This document shows, piece after piece, positions 1 through 8,297 of a stretch of DNA of 64,000 bases. Within the stretch, counting starts at the first letter, position 1. The number at the start of each line of letters is the position of its first letter. Below the pieces are notes generated by a model. It was not told the DNA's origin. It did no database searches and worked only from the letters and a program-made list of their open reading frames with translations. Source of the stretch: VBDM01 sp963699535 (GTDB taxonomy: Bacteria > Pseudomonadota > Gammaproteobacteria > Burkholderiales > SG8-39). The stretch spans positions 62,001-126,000 of the forward strand of contig CAVOUJ010000011.1 of NCBI GenBank assembly GCA_963699535.1. Direction: 5' to 3'. Made by a program: the position numbers and the translations under genes.

Positions 1-1515
1 GTCGTGGCGCAGGCCGCGCGCGGCGCATCCAAGCCGCTCGTCGCCTGCTGGATGGGGGAGGCGAGCGTCGTCGGCGGGCGCAAGCTCCTTCAGGAGGCAT
101 CGATCCCCGTGTTCCGCACGCCGGATCCCGCGGTGGAGATGTTCGCGCATCTCGCCGCGTTCTACCGCAACCAGCGCTCGCTCCTGCAGACTCCCGGGCC
201 GCTCGCGCACCAGGCGCCGCCCGACCGGCGCGCAGCTCAAAGCGTGATCGACGCGGCGCTCGCAGAAGGGCGCCGCGTGCTGAGCGAGTCGGAATCGAAA
301 GCGCTTCTCGCGGCCTTCCACATTCCGGTTGCGCGCACCGTGCTCGCGCGCTCCGCCGAGGAGGCCGTTCTCGCCGCGCAGGAGCTCGGCTTTCCGGTGG
401 TGCTCAAGATCGATTCGCCCGACATCACGCACAAGAGCGACGTGGGCGGCGTCAGGCTCGGCCTGGCGGGCGCGGAAGCGGTGCGCTCGGCCTATCGCGA
501 AATGCTCGACGAAGTCGGGCGCAAGCGGCCCGAGGCGCGGCTCGCCGGCGTGACTGTCGAGCCGATGATCGCAAGGGAGAACGGCCGCGAGCTGATGGTC
601 GGCGTCATGCGCGACACCGTGTTCGGTCCTGCGATCACCTTCGGCGCGGGAGGAACGGCGGTCGAGGTGCTCCGCGACCGTGCCGTCGCGCTGCCGCCGC
701 TCAACGCCTTCCTCGCGGGCGAGATGATCCGCGGCACGCGCATCTCGCGCATGCTCGGCGCGTTCCGCAACATGCCTTCCGTGGATATGCCCTCGCTGGA
801 GTCGGTGCTGCTGCGCGTCTCGGAGATGGTGTGCGAGCTCCCGGGGATCGAGGAACTCGACATCAACCCGCTGATCGTCGACGAGAACGGGGCCATCGCG
901 GTCGACGCGCGCGCCGTGGTGCGGGACCCGCGGCCGATGCGCAACCGTTATGCGCACCTCGCGATCCATCCCTATCCGGAGGATCTGGTGACGTCCTGGA
1001 AGGCCTCCGACGGAACCTCCGTCGTGCTGCGCCCGATCCGTCCGGAGGACGCCGAAATGGAGCGGGAATTCGTGAAGACCCTGTCGGAGAGCAGCCGCTA
1101 CTTCCGGTTCATGAGCAGTGTGCGCGAGCTCACGCCGGCGATGCTCTCGCGCTTCACGCAGATCGACTACGACCGCGAAATGGCCTTCGTCGCCGTGTGC
1201 GAAGAAGGCGGACGCGAAGTCGAGATCGGCGTGGCCCGCTATGTCACCAATCCGGACTGGCAGACCTGCGAATTCGCCATCGTCGTGTCCGATGCGTGGC
1301 AGGGCAGAGGCCTGGGACGGCGCATGCTCGAGCGCCTGATCGAGGTCGCCCGCGGGCGCGGGTTGAAATCGATGGTCGGGCATGTGCTCGCCGCCAACCC
1401 GGGGATGCTCGCCTTGTGCGCGAGGCTCGGCTTCCGGATAGCCGACCATCCCGAGGACATGGCCCTGAAGCGCGTCACGCTGGCGCTGGAGGGAGTGCGC
1501 CCCGGAGGGGGTTGA
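1..1515 (+). CDS. Acyl-CoA synthetase (NDP-forming)/GNAT protein acetyltransferase, C-terminal part
   Basis: This is the 3' part of a Pat/PatZ-like protein; the frame is open to base 1, so the N-terminal CoA-binding domain lies outside the window. In order it shows the end of the succinyl-CoA-ligase-like domain, an ATP-grasp domain (about residues 75-310, with VVLKIDSPDITHKSDVGGV and ELDINPLIV) and a C-terminal GNAT domain (about 330-495) with the acetyl-CoA loop DAWQGRGLGRRMLE. In the family this architecture acetylates lysines of acetyl-CoA synthetase and other enzymes, although some members are ADP-forming acetate-CoA ligases. The GNAT domain favours the acetyltransferase role. An FNR-like site starts 26 bp after the stop codon and belongs to the next unit. 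Cytoplasmic; no frame break is visible. Confidence 0.85.
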   Translation, partial: VVAQAARGASKPLVACWMGEASVVGGRKLLQEASIPVFRTPDPAVEMFAHLAAFYRNQRSLLQTPGPLAHQAPPDRRAAQSVIDAALAEGRRVLSESESKALLAAFHIPVARTVLARSAEEAVLAAQELGFPVVLKIDSPDITHKSDVGGVRLGLAGAEAVRSAYREMLDEVGRKRPEARLAGVTVEPMIARENGRELMVGVMRDTVFGPAITFGAGGTAVEVLRDRAVALPPLNAFLAGEMIRGTRISRMLGAFRNMPSVDMPSLESVLLRVSEMVCELPGIEELDINPLIVDENGAIAVDARAVVRDPRPMRNRYAHLAIHPYPEDLVTSWKASDGTSVVLRPIRPEDAEMEREFVKTLSESSRYFRFMSSVRELTPAMLSRFTQIDYDREMAFVAVCEEGGREVEIGVARYVTNPDWQTCEFAIVVSDAWQGRGLGRRMLERLIEVARGRGLKSMVGHVLAANPGMLALCARLGFRIADHPEDMALKRVTLALEGVRPGGG

Positions 1516-1541
1516 GCGGAGGGCAGGCGATCGCAGGACTT

Positions 1542-1555
1542 TTGATCCAGATCAA
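1542..1555. promoter_or_regulatory. FNR/Anr-type box (TTGAT-N4-ATCAA)
   Basis: TTGATCCAGATCAA is a perfect match to the FNR/Anr palindrome TTGAT-N4-ATCAA. It lies between the acetyltransferase stop and the DsrE-like gene, about 230 bp before that start. A class II promoter would place the transcript start near 1590, at the head of a leader that ends in the terminator at 1736-1772. The match is seen directly; binding is inferred. Confidence 0.7.
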
Positions 1556-1785
1556 GGTCCGGTGTTTCCGAAGGAGCAGCATGAATTCGCGATCCTGCAA
1601 CAGCAGCGATTGCTGAAGATGGGGGCAGTCGAGAATGCATGACTGAGCCATGTTTCCTCCCGAACCATGGCAGATGGGGATAGCCCCCAGACCGAATGAT
1701 CCCGCCCACAAGGCAGGCGTCGGGTTCCCCACGAGGCCCGCCATCCCGACAAGGCATGGCGGGCGTTTTTTTGGAAGGTCACGGA
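1556..1785 (+). promoter_or_regulatory. Long leader or possible FNR-controlled small RNA
   Basis: This 230-bp non-coding stretch separates the FNR box from the DsrE start codon. It contains a small hairpin (GGGG-ATAG-CCCC near 1677-1688) and ends in an intrinsic terminator whose U-run touches the Shine-Dalgarno of the next gene. GTCGGG at 1719-1724 can pair with CCCGAC at 1745-1750 in the terminator loop, so alternative folding is possible. It could be an attenuated leader or a free-standing small RNA of about 180 nt. I recognise no known riboswitch family. Confidence 0.35.
1736..1772 (+). terminator. Intrinsic terminator in the DsrE leader
   Basis: Nine-base arms GCCCGCCAT (1736-1744) and ATGGCGGGC (1756-1764) form a perfect stem with an 11-nt loop, followed by G and seven T residues (1766-1772). 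The next gene's GGAAGG ribosome-binding site starts at 1773. A strong terminator this close before a gene suggests either attenuation or the end of a separate short transcript. Confidence 0.8.
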
Positions 1786-2106
1786 ATGAAACTCGGCATT
1801 GTTATTCATTCAAACGATCCGGAGACTGCGTGGAACGCCTTCCGGCTCGGCGTCTTCGCGCGCGGCAAGGGCGACGAGGTGAGCATGTTCCTGCTGGGAA
1901 AGGGGGTCGAGTGCGAATCGATCGGCACCGAGCGCTTCAGGGTCGCGGAGCAGATGCGCTCCTTCGTCGACGCAGGAGGTGAAGTACTCGCATGCGGCAC
2001 CTGCCTGAAGATGCGTGGATCCGAGGGCTCGGCCTTGTGCCCGGTGTCCACCGTGGCCGACCTCCACGCGCTGATCCGCGATTCCGACAAGCTCATCTCC
2101 GTGTGA
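1786..2106 (+). CDS. DsrE/DsrF-like small sulfur-relay-type protein
   Basis: A 106-residue cytoplasmic protein beginning MKLGIVIHSNDPETAWNAFR, typical of the DsrE/F/YchN fold in which a small alpha/beta subunit carries a reactive cysteine in a loop. Cysteines are present in ECESIG and in the conserved-looking segment VLACGTCLKMRG, a CxxC-like pair where family members place their sulfur-carrying residue. ATG 1786 is preferred because GGAAGG lies 7 nt upstream; the longer in-frame ATG at 1696 lies inside the terminator leader. It precedes an extra groEL, with a second FNR-like site between them. A role in persulfide handling or low-oxygen redox stress is plausible but unproven. Confidence 0.7.
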   Translation: MKLGIVIHSNDPETAWNAFRLGVFARGKGDEVSMFLLGKGVECESIGTERFRVAEQMRSFVDAGGEVLACGTCLKMRGSEGSALCPVSTVADLHALIRDSDKLISV

Positions 2107-2154
2107 GCGCCGATCCGGGCGCAGTCCACCGTCCGCGGTCCCCGTGCCGCCGGT

Positions 2155-2168
2155 TTGACCTGCGTCAA
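2155..2168. promoter_or_regulatory. FNR/Anr-like box before groEL
   Basis: TTGACCTGCGTCAA is a perfect inverted repeat of the TTGAC-N4-GTCAA type accepted by Anr/Dnr-class regulators. It lies 58 bp before the groEL start. A -10-like TAGCCT at 2190-2195 fits a class II site centred about 41 bp before transcription start. The sequence match is direct; activity is inferred. Confidence 0.55.
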
Positions 2169-2225
2169 ACGGAGCGCTGCCGTGCGCAGTAGCCTGTCCT
2201 TGTACCGATCCCCTGGAGGTACAGC

Positions 2226-3852
2226 ATGGCCGCCAAGCAACTGATCTTTCACGAAGACGCCCACGCCAAGATCATGGCGGGAGTGCGCATCCTCACCGAC
2301 GCCATCCGGGGCACGCTGGGACCCAAGGCCCGTACCGTCGTCCTGGAACGGGCGTACGGCGCACCGATCATCATCAATTCCGGGGTCGTCGTCGCGAGAG
2401 AAATCGAGCTCGAGGACCGCTTCGAGAACATGGGCGCGCAGATGGTGAAGGAAGTCGCGAGCAAGACCTCGGACGTCGCGGGGGACGGCACCACCACCGC
2501 GACCCTGCTCGCCGCCGGCATCGTCGTCGAGGGCATGAAATACGTCGCCGCGGGAATGAATCCCATGGACCTGAAGCGCGGCATCGAGGCCGCGGTCACC
2601 TCGGTCGTCGCCGAGCTGGGCAAGCTCGCCAAGCCGTGCAGCACGAGCACCGAAATCGCCCAGGTCGCGACCATCTCGGCGAACTCGGACCGGACGATCG
2701 GAGAGATCGTCGCCAACGCCATGGAGAAAGTGGGCAAGGAAGGCGTGATCACGGTCGAGGACGGCACCGGGCTCGCGAGCGAGCTCGAGGTCGTCGAGGG
2801 CATGCAGTTCGACCGGGGCTTCCTGTCGCCGTATTTCATCAATACCGCCGAGAAGCAGCGCAGCGTGCTCGAGGATCCCTACATTCTGATCCACGACAAG
2901 AAGATCTCCTCGATCCGGGACTTGCTGCCGCTGCTCGAGCAGGTGGCGAAGGCGGGCAAGCCGCTGCTCGTGATCGCCGAGGAGGTCGAAGGCGAGGCGC
3001 TCGCGACGCTCGTCGTCAACATGCTGCGCGGTGTGATCAAGGCCTGCGCGGTGAAGGCTCCGGGTTTCGGCGACCGGCGCAAGGCGATGCTCGAAGACAT
3101 CGCGGTGCTCACGGGCGGCCAGGTCATCGCCGAGGAAGTGGGGCTGACGCTGGAGAAGGCCACACTGGAGCACATGGGCCGCGCCAAGCGCGTCGAAGTC
3201 GACAAGGACGACACCACGATCATCGGCGGCGCGGGCGATCCGGCGAAGATCAACGCGCGCGTCGTGGATCTGCGCGCCCAGATCAAGGAGACGACCAGCG
3301 ACTACGACAAGGAGAAGCTGCAGGAGCGCGTCGCCAAGCTCGCCGGGCGGCGTCGCCGTGGTGAAGGTCGGCGCCGCCACCGAAACCGAGATGAAGGAGA
3401 AGAAGTCGCGCGTCGAGGATGCGCTGCACGCGACGCACGCGGCGGTGGAAGAGGGCGTGCTGCCCGGCGGCGGGGTCGCGCTGCTGCGCGCGCGCAAGGG
3501 GCTCGGATGCCCTGCGCGGCGACAACCCGGACCAGGACGCAGGCATCAAGATCGTGCTGCGGGCGCTCGAGGAGCCGATGCGGCAGATCGCCGTCGAACG
3601 CGGGCCAGGAACCGTCCGTCGTGGTCGACAAGGTGCAGAGCGGCGAGGGCAATTTCGGCTACAACGCGCTCACAGGCGAGTACGGCGACATGGTGCAGAT
3701 GGGCGATACTCGATCCCTGCAAGGTCACGCGCACCGCGCTGCAGAACGCGGCGTCGATCGCGGGGCTGATCCTTACCACCGACTGCATGATCGCGCAGAT
3801 TCCCGAGCAGAGTCCCGCGGGAAGGCCCGGCATGGGCGACATGGGCATGTAG
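2226..3852 (+). CDS. groEL: 60-kDa chaperonin GroEL, extra copy (frameshifted in this sequence)
   Basis: The N-terminal 375 residues are a continuous GroEL: ATP-binding motif GDGTTTATLLA, the apical domain, and GFGDRRKAMLEDIAVLTGG. After 3350 the frame breaks about four times (near 3350, 3510, 3608 and 3705). The expected sequence continues intact in other frames through VLPGGGVALL, QSGEGNFGYNALTGEYGDM and the Met-Gly tail GMGDMGM, ending at 3852. At 3347-3352 removing one G from a GGG run restores AGGVAVVKVG. Indel error is therefore more likely than decay. No groES lies upstream, unlike the housekeeping groESL operon, and an FNR-like site precedes the gene. This suggests a stress- or oxygen-regulated second chaperonin, cytoplasmic and working as a 14-mer with a GroES encoded elsewhere. 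Confidence 0.85.
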
Positions 3853-3883
3853 CGCACAGATTTCGCCAAAACAGGAGCTTCAA

Positions 3884-4165
3884 ATGACGCAGGTCATTCC
3901 GCAGACACCGCCCGAGTACGACAGCACGCGCATCGTCGAGCGGCCCAACGGATTCTATTGGCAGTCGAAGACGGGAGCGGAGGAGTTCGGTCCGTTCGCA
4001 ACGCTGCTCGAGGCCGTGCAGGACATGCAGTATCGCGACGATGCGGCGGTCGAGCCCGGAGAGACGGTCGAGGAGGCCGAGGCGGAAATCGGCATCGCCG
4101 ACTGGGTCGATCCCGAGACAGGCGAACCGGCCGAGGAGTCGGTTCCGCGCGTGCCCGAGCACTGA
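3884..4165 (+). CDS. Small acidic hypothetical protein
   Basis: A 93-residue acidic protein with no signal peptide or membrane segment. The N-terminal half holds an aromatic stretch (GFYWQSKTG and EEFGPFATLLEAVQDM). The C-terminal half is dominated by Glu and Asp and ends in a Pro/Glu-rich tail. AGGAG at 3873-3877 supports ATG 3884. It follows groEL by 31 bp on the same strand and is probably co-transcribed, so it may be a stress-linked accessory protein. I recognise no named family and assign no function. Confidence 0.6.
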   Translation: MTQVIPQTPPEYDSTRIVERPNGFYWQSKTGAEEFGPFATLLEAVQDMQYRDDAAVEPGETVEEAEAEIGIADWVDPETGEPAEESVPRVPEH

Positions 4166-4208
4166 GCGCGCCGCCGCAGCCCCCGTCAAGGGGGGACGCC
4201 GCGCGCTC
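4164..4208. terminator. GC-rich bidirectional hairpin between convergent genes
   Basis: GAGCGCG at 4164-4170 pairs with CGCGCTC at 4202-4208, and an inner CCCCC/GGGGG stem closes on GTCAA. It lies between the convergent acidic-protein gene and the desaturase. There is no T-run, so it is a weak or Rho-assisted terminator at best. Confidence 0.4.
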
Positions 4209-4243
4209 GTGGGACCGGAAGGCCAGTCGGGGCTGTCACCCGT

Positions 4244-5420
4244 TCAGGCGTAACTGCGCAGGCGCTGCGAAAACTCCGCCAAGGGCCGGATGCCGCTTGC
4301 TTCGGCACTCCGGCACCAATCCTGGAGCTGCTTGACAAGCTGCTCCCTGGTGGCCGCGGAGCGCTCCCACAATACCGCGAGATCCCGGCGCATCGTAACC
4401 ATCATCTGCAGCGTGCGCGACTTCGGCAGGGCTTCGGCCAGCTTTGCCCGCTCCGCCTCGCGAAGTATCCGTTCGTCGGACGACAGCGAGCGTTCGATTT
4501 CCTGCAACAAGAGCGCTTCCCTCGGAGCGATCTGCCGCAGCCGGCGCAACTCGTTCATGTAGATGGCCTTCAGGGACTTGGCGTACCGAGCCAGCACATC
4601 GTACCGGTTGGCGATCACCGCCTGCAGCGTTTGGACGTCCGCCGATACCTTGGGCGCAGCGAAGTGCGGCCGCGGGGCGACGTGCTTCACCTTCGCCAGC
4701 CGCAAGGCCTGAAAGATGCGGATATAGAGCCAGCCGATATCGATCTCGTACCACTTGTTCGAGAGTCTCGCCGAGGTCGGATAGGCATGATGATTGTTGT
4801 GCAGTTCCTCCCCGCCGATGACTATCCCCCACGGCGCGATGTTGGTGCTCCAGTCCGGCGTCGGCCAGTTGCGGTAGCCCCAATAGTGGCCGATTCCGTT
4901 GATGACTCCGGCCGCCCAGAACGGGATCCACGCGATCTGCGTAAGCAGAATCAAGCCGCCCGGGACAATTCCGAACAGGACGATGTCGATTACGCCCATC
5001 AGCGTGATCCCCAACTATCTGGAATCTCGAGTACAGATTGCGCTCGAGCCAATCCTCGGGCGTTCCAGCGCCGTAGCGCTCGAGGGTCTGGGGATCGCGC
5101 GCGGCCTTCACGTACAGGAACACGCCGCCCCAGAGCACGCGCTTGATGCCGTAGACCTGCGGGCTGTGCGGATCTTCCGGAGTGTCGCATTTCGCGTGGT
5201 GCTTGCGATGCACGGCGGCCCACTCCCTGGTCACCATGCCGGTCGTGGTCCACAGCCAGAACCGGAAGAAATGGCTGAGCGCCGGATGCAGGTCGAGAGC
5301 GCGGTGCGCCTGGTGCCGGTGCAGGAACACCGTGACCGCGACGATGGTGATGTGGGTCAGGACTGCGGCGACGATCGCGTAGCCCCACCACGGCAAGTCC
5401 CATACGCTGTAGAAAAGCAT
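4244..5420 (-). CDS. Membrane fatty-acid desaturase, DesA-like acyl delta-9 type (one frame break)
   Basis: An integral membrane diiron desaturase that puts a double bond into acyl chains and so adjusts membrane fluidity. All three histidine boxes are present: HRHQAHR, HRKHH and ELHNNHH, in the usual order and between hydrophobic segments. The frame breaks once near 5015-5035, between FQI and MGITLMG; both parts fit the same protein of about 390 residues. The last 130 residues are a charged helical tail found in proteobacterial members. ATG 5420 is chosen for GAGAGGAAA just upstream. An imperfect FNR-like site (5478-5491) and a -10-like TAGATA lie before it. The enzyme needs oxygen, so control by an oxygen regulator would make sense. 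Confidence 0.8.
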
Positions 5421-5477
5421 GATCGTTTCCTCTCTTTGCACTTATCTAGCAGTCTGGGCCGGCCACCGGGCGCGTTC

Positions 5478-5491
5478 TTGATTTAGCTCAA
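5478..5491. promoter_or_regulatory. Imperfect FNR-like box before the desaturase
   Basis: TTGATTTAGCTCAA has one mismatch to the TTGAY-N4-RTCAA palindrome. It is 58 bp before the desaturase ATG on the minus strand and overlaps the open-frame end of the Mg-type ATPase gene. A -10-like TAGATA lies at 5448-5443. Confidence 0.4.
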
Positions 5492-8170
5492 ATCCTTGAG
5501 CAGATTCGCCACGGGTCGCATGCGGCCCGGCGGTCCGCCTAATCGAGCCCGAAGCGCCGCACCAGTACCGCCTTGACCGATTGCGTGAGCAGGAGGTAGC
5601 ACGCGAGAATCGCGGCGAGCGCAGAGGAAATAGCCGAGCGGCAGCGGCGTCAGGCCGAACAGCGGTGCGAGATTCGAAAATGGCAGCCACATCGCGCAGA
5701 GGCAGACGGCCAGCGTGACGACCAGGAGCGGCGCGCCGGGCCGGCTGTCGATGAACGGCACCCCGCCCGTCCGGATCACGTGCACGATCAGCGTCTGCGA
5801 CAGCACCGATTCGACGAACCATCCCGTCTGGAACAGCGCCGGGTTATCGCGCGCCTGGAACGCGTAGAGCAGGGTGAAATAGGTCGCATAGTCGAACAGC
5901 GAGCTGATCGGCCCGAAGACCAGCATGTAGCGGCCGATGTTGCCGATGTTCCATTTGCGCGGGTGCACGAGATCTGCAGCGTCGACGCTGTCCGTCGAGA
6001 GCGCCGTTTGCGACACGTCGTAGAGCAGGTTGTTCAGCAGCACCTGCACCGGCGCCATCGGCAGAAAAGGCAGGAAGGCGCTCGCGCCCACCACGGAGAG
6101 CATGTTGCCGAAGCTGGAGCTCGCGCCCATGCGGATGTACTTCACGACGTTCGCAAATACGCGCCTGCCTTCGATCACGCCTTCTCCGAGGACGAGCAGG
6201 CTCTTCTCCAGGAGGATGATGTCGGCGGATTCCTTGGCGATGTCCGCCGCGGCGTTCACCGAAACGCCTACGTCGGCGGCCCGCAGCGCGGGCCCGTCGT
6301 TGATGCCGTCGCCGAGATAGCCGACGACGTGGCCCCCACCCCTCAGCGCGGCGATGATGCGCGCCTTCTGCTCCGGGGCGAGCTTAGCGAACACTGCCGT
6401 GCGCGGAGCGACCTGCGCCAGCATCGCATCGTCCATCGCCCCGAGTTCGCTGCCGAGCACGACCGCGCCGGGCTCGATTCCGACCATCTTGCAGATTCTT
6501 TTCGTCACGATCTCGTTGTCGCCGGTCAGCACCTTTACCTGCACGCCGCGCTCATGCAGCGTCCGAACGGCGCCGGCCGCGCTTTCCTTGGGCGGGTCGA
6601 GAAACGCGACGTAGCCGGCGAGGACGAGCCCTGATTCGTCCGCGCCGCTGCACACGGTTTTTGCAACAGGGATGTGCTTGTACGCCACCGCGATCACGCG
6701 AAAGCCCTCCTCGTTCAGGCCGCGGATGACCGGAAGCAGGTCAACCCGGTGCACCTCCGTGAGAGGAACGACCTTGCCCTTTTCCTCGAAGTGCGCGCAC
6801 ACGGCGATAGTTTCCTCCGGCGCGCCCTTGCAGATCAGGACGTGGTGCGTCGGATCGCGCGCGACCATTACCGACATGCGCCGGCGCAGAAAGTCGAAAG
6901 GCACTTCATCGATCTTGCGATAGCTGCGGGGAACATGGACGTGCTCGCGCATCTCGGCGTGCTCCAGGATGGCGACGTCGAGAAGGTTCTTCAGGCCCGA
7001 CTGGAAATGGCTGTTGAGGTAGGCGAGCTCGAGCACATGCCGGCTTTCGTCCCCGAAAATGTCCACGTGCTTCTCGAGAATTACCTTGTTCTGCGTGAGC
7101 GTCCCGGTCTTGTCGGTGCACAGCACGTTCATCGCGCCGAGGTTCTGAATTGCGCTCAGGCGCTTGACGATCACCTTCTTGCGCGACATCGCGAGCGCGC
7201 CTTTCGCGAGGTTGATCGTTACCACCATCGGCAGCAGTTCGGGCGTGAGGCCGACGGCGACCGCCACGGCGAAGAGGAACGCTTCGATCCAGTTGCCTTT
7301 CGAGAAGCCGTTGATGAGGAAGACAAGCGGCACCATCACCAGCATGAAGCGCAGCATCAGCCCGATGAAGCGCTTCACGCCCAGATCGAAGCTCGTCGGC
7401 CGGTCGCCGGCCGCGATCGACGCCGCGATCGACCCGAAGCGGGTGTGTGCGCCCGTCGCGATCACGAGCGCAGTCGCGGTGCCGCTCACCACGTGCGTGC
7501 CCATGAACGCAATGTTCGCGAGGTCGAATTCGGACGCGGCGACTTCGCCCGGCACGACCGCATGTTTTTCCGCCGGTATCGATTCCCCGGTGAGCGCCGA
7601 CTGATCGACGAACAGGTCCTTCGACGCGATCACGCGCACATCGGCGGGAACCAAGTCCCCGGCTGCGAGGTGGACGAGGTCTCCGGGGACCAACCGCGAA
7701 AGGGGGATTTCGTGCAGCCTGGACTCGGCCTTGGCGCCGTCGCGGCGCGAGACCGTGGCAGTGGTGTGAACCATCGCGCGCAGGCGCTCGGCCGCCCGGC
7801 CCGAGCGGAATTCCTGGAACCAGGAGAGCAGTACCGAGAGCGCCACTATCGCCGCGATGACGACCGCGCCCCGCGGCTCCCCGCTCATTCCCGCCAGGAA
7901 AGCGAGCGCGACCAGAAGCAGAGGAAGCGGGCTGACGGTGAGCTGAACGAGGCGCCGCAGCGGTGCCGTCGTCCGCTCGGGGGCGACGGCGTTCGGGCCG
8001 AACCTGGAATGGCGCGCCGCCGCTTCACGGCGGGTGAGGCCCTGCGGCGACGCGGCCAGCCGCTCGCACAGGGAATCGGGGTCGAGCCTGCTGGCTTCGC
8101 TCGGTGCGATCGCGCGGGGTCCAACGGCCTGCGTTGGCGCGGCGAGGTCCGTCGCCTTAATCATCCGCAT
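5483..8170 (-). CDS. mgtA: Magnesium-translocating P-type ATPase, MgtA/MgtB type
   Basis: An 895-residue open frame for a type IIIB P-type ATPase. It shows the cation-ATPase N-terminal segment, the actuator motif LTGESIPAEKH, the phosphorylation site DKTGTLTQNK, the nucleotide domain and hinge YLGDGINDGPALRAADVG, and ten or so membrane helices including LLNNLLYDVSQ. In the family this imports Mg2+ across the inner membrane. A frame break near 5630 replaces the natural C-terminus; in the next frame the sequence reads LLTQSVKAVLVRRFG and stops at 5539-5541, the usual MgtA ending. The start is uncertain: ATGs at 8170 and 8164 both lack a clear ribosome-binding site. It shares an intergenic FNR-like site with the divergent hemerythrin gene. 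Confidence 0.85.
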   Translation of the reverse strand: MRMIKATDLAAPTQAVGPRAIAPSEASRLDPDSLCERLAASPQGLTRREAAARHSRFGPNAVAPERTTAPLRRLVQLTVSPLPLLLVALAFLAGMSGEPRGAVVIAAIVALSVLLSWFQEFRSGRAAERLRAMVHTTATVSRRDGAKAESRLHEIPLSRLVPGDLVHLAAGDLVPADVRVIASKDLFVDQSALTGESIPAEKHAVVPGEVAASEFDLANIAFMGTHVVSGTATALVIATGAHTRFGSIAASIAAGDRPTSFDLGVKRFIGLMLRFMLVMVPLVFLINGFSKGNWIEAFLFAVAVAVGLTPELLPMVVTINLAKGALAMSRKKVIVKRLSAIQNLGAMNVLCTDKTGTLTQNKVILEKHVDIFGDESRHVLELAYLNSHFQSGLKNLLDVAILEHAEMREHVHVPRSYRKIDEVPFDFLRRRMSVMVARDPTHHVLICKGAPEETIAVCAHFEEKGKVVPLTEVHRVDLLPVIRGLNEEGFRVIAVAYKHIPVAKTVCSGADESGLVLAGYVAFLDPPKESAAGAVRTLHERGVQVKVLTGDNEIVTKRICKMVGIEPGAVVLGSELGAMDDAMLAQVAPRTAVFAKLAPEQKARIIAALRGGGHVVGYLGDGINDGPALRAADVGVSVNAAADIAKESADIILLEKSLLVLGEGVIEGRRVFANVVKYIRMGASSSFGNMLSVVGASAFLPFLPMAPVQVLLNNLLYDVSQTALSTDSVDAADLVHPRKWNIGNIGRYMLVFGPISSLFDYATYFTLLYAFQARDNPALFQTGWFVESVLSQTLIVHVIRTGGVPFIDSRPGAPLLVVTLAVCLCAMWLPFSNLAPLFGLTPLPLGYFLCARRDSRVLPPAHAIGQGGTGAALRARLGGPPGRMRPVANLLKDLS

Positions 8171-8205
8171 CCAAGATATATTCGAATCTGAATGAGCCCG
8201 GCCTC

Positions 8206-8219
8206 TTGACGCAGATCAA
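8206..8219. promoter_or_regulatory. FNR/Anr-type box in a divergent promoter region
   Basis: TTGACGCAGATCAA fits TTGAY-N4-RTCAA. It lies between the divergent MgtA-type ATPase and hemerythrin genes. On the minus strand a -10-like TATATC (8180-8175) is spaced as in a class II FNR promoter for the ATPase. One site could also serve the hemerythrin gene, which starts 79 bp downstream. Confidence 0.55.
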
Positions 8220-8297
8220 ACTTCCGATCCACGGAGGCGGCAGTCTCGATGCCATAGAGGCCATAGACGCGAGCCGGCGGCCATCACAGGAGGCAAG

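Noticed and set aside
1806..3497. Long open frame (563 codons) on the minus strand
   Set aside because: It lies opposite DsrE and groEL, which have clear family motifs; its composition is the Arg/Ala/Asp-rich pattern of antisense shadows in high-GC DNA.
4164..4208. Possible riboswitch or RNA gene
   Set aside because: A simple GC-rich hairpin between convergent genes; a terminator explains it.
6674..8191. 505-codon plus-strand open frame opposite the Mg-type ATPase
   Set aside because: No family features, His/Arg/Asp-rich shadow composition, and the minus strand holds a full P-type ATPase.
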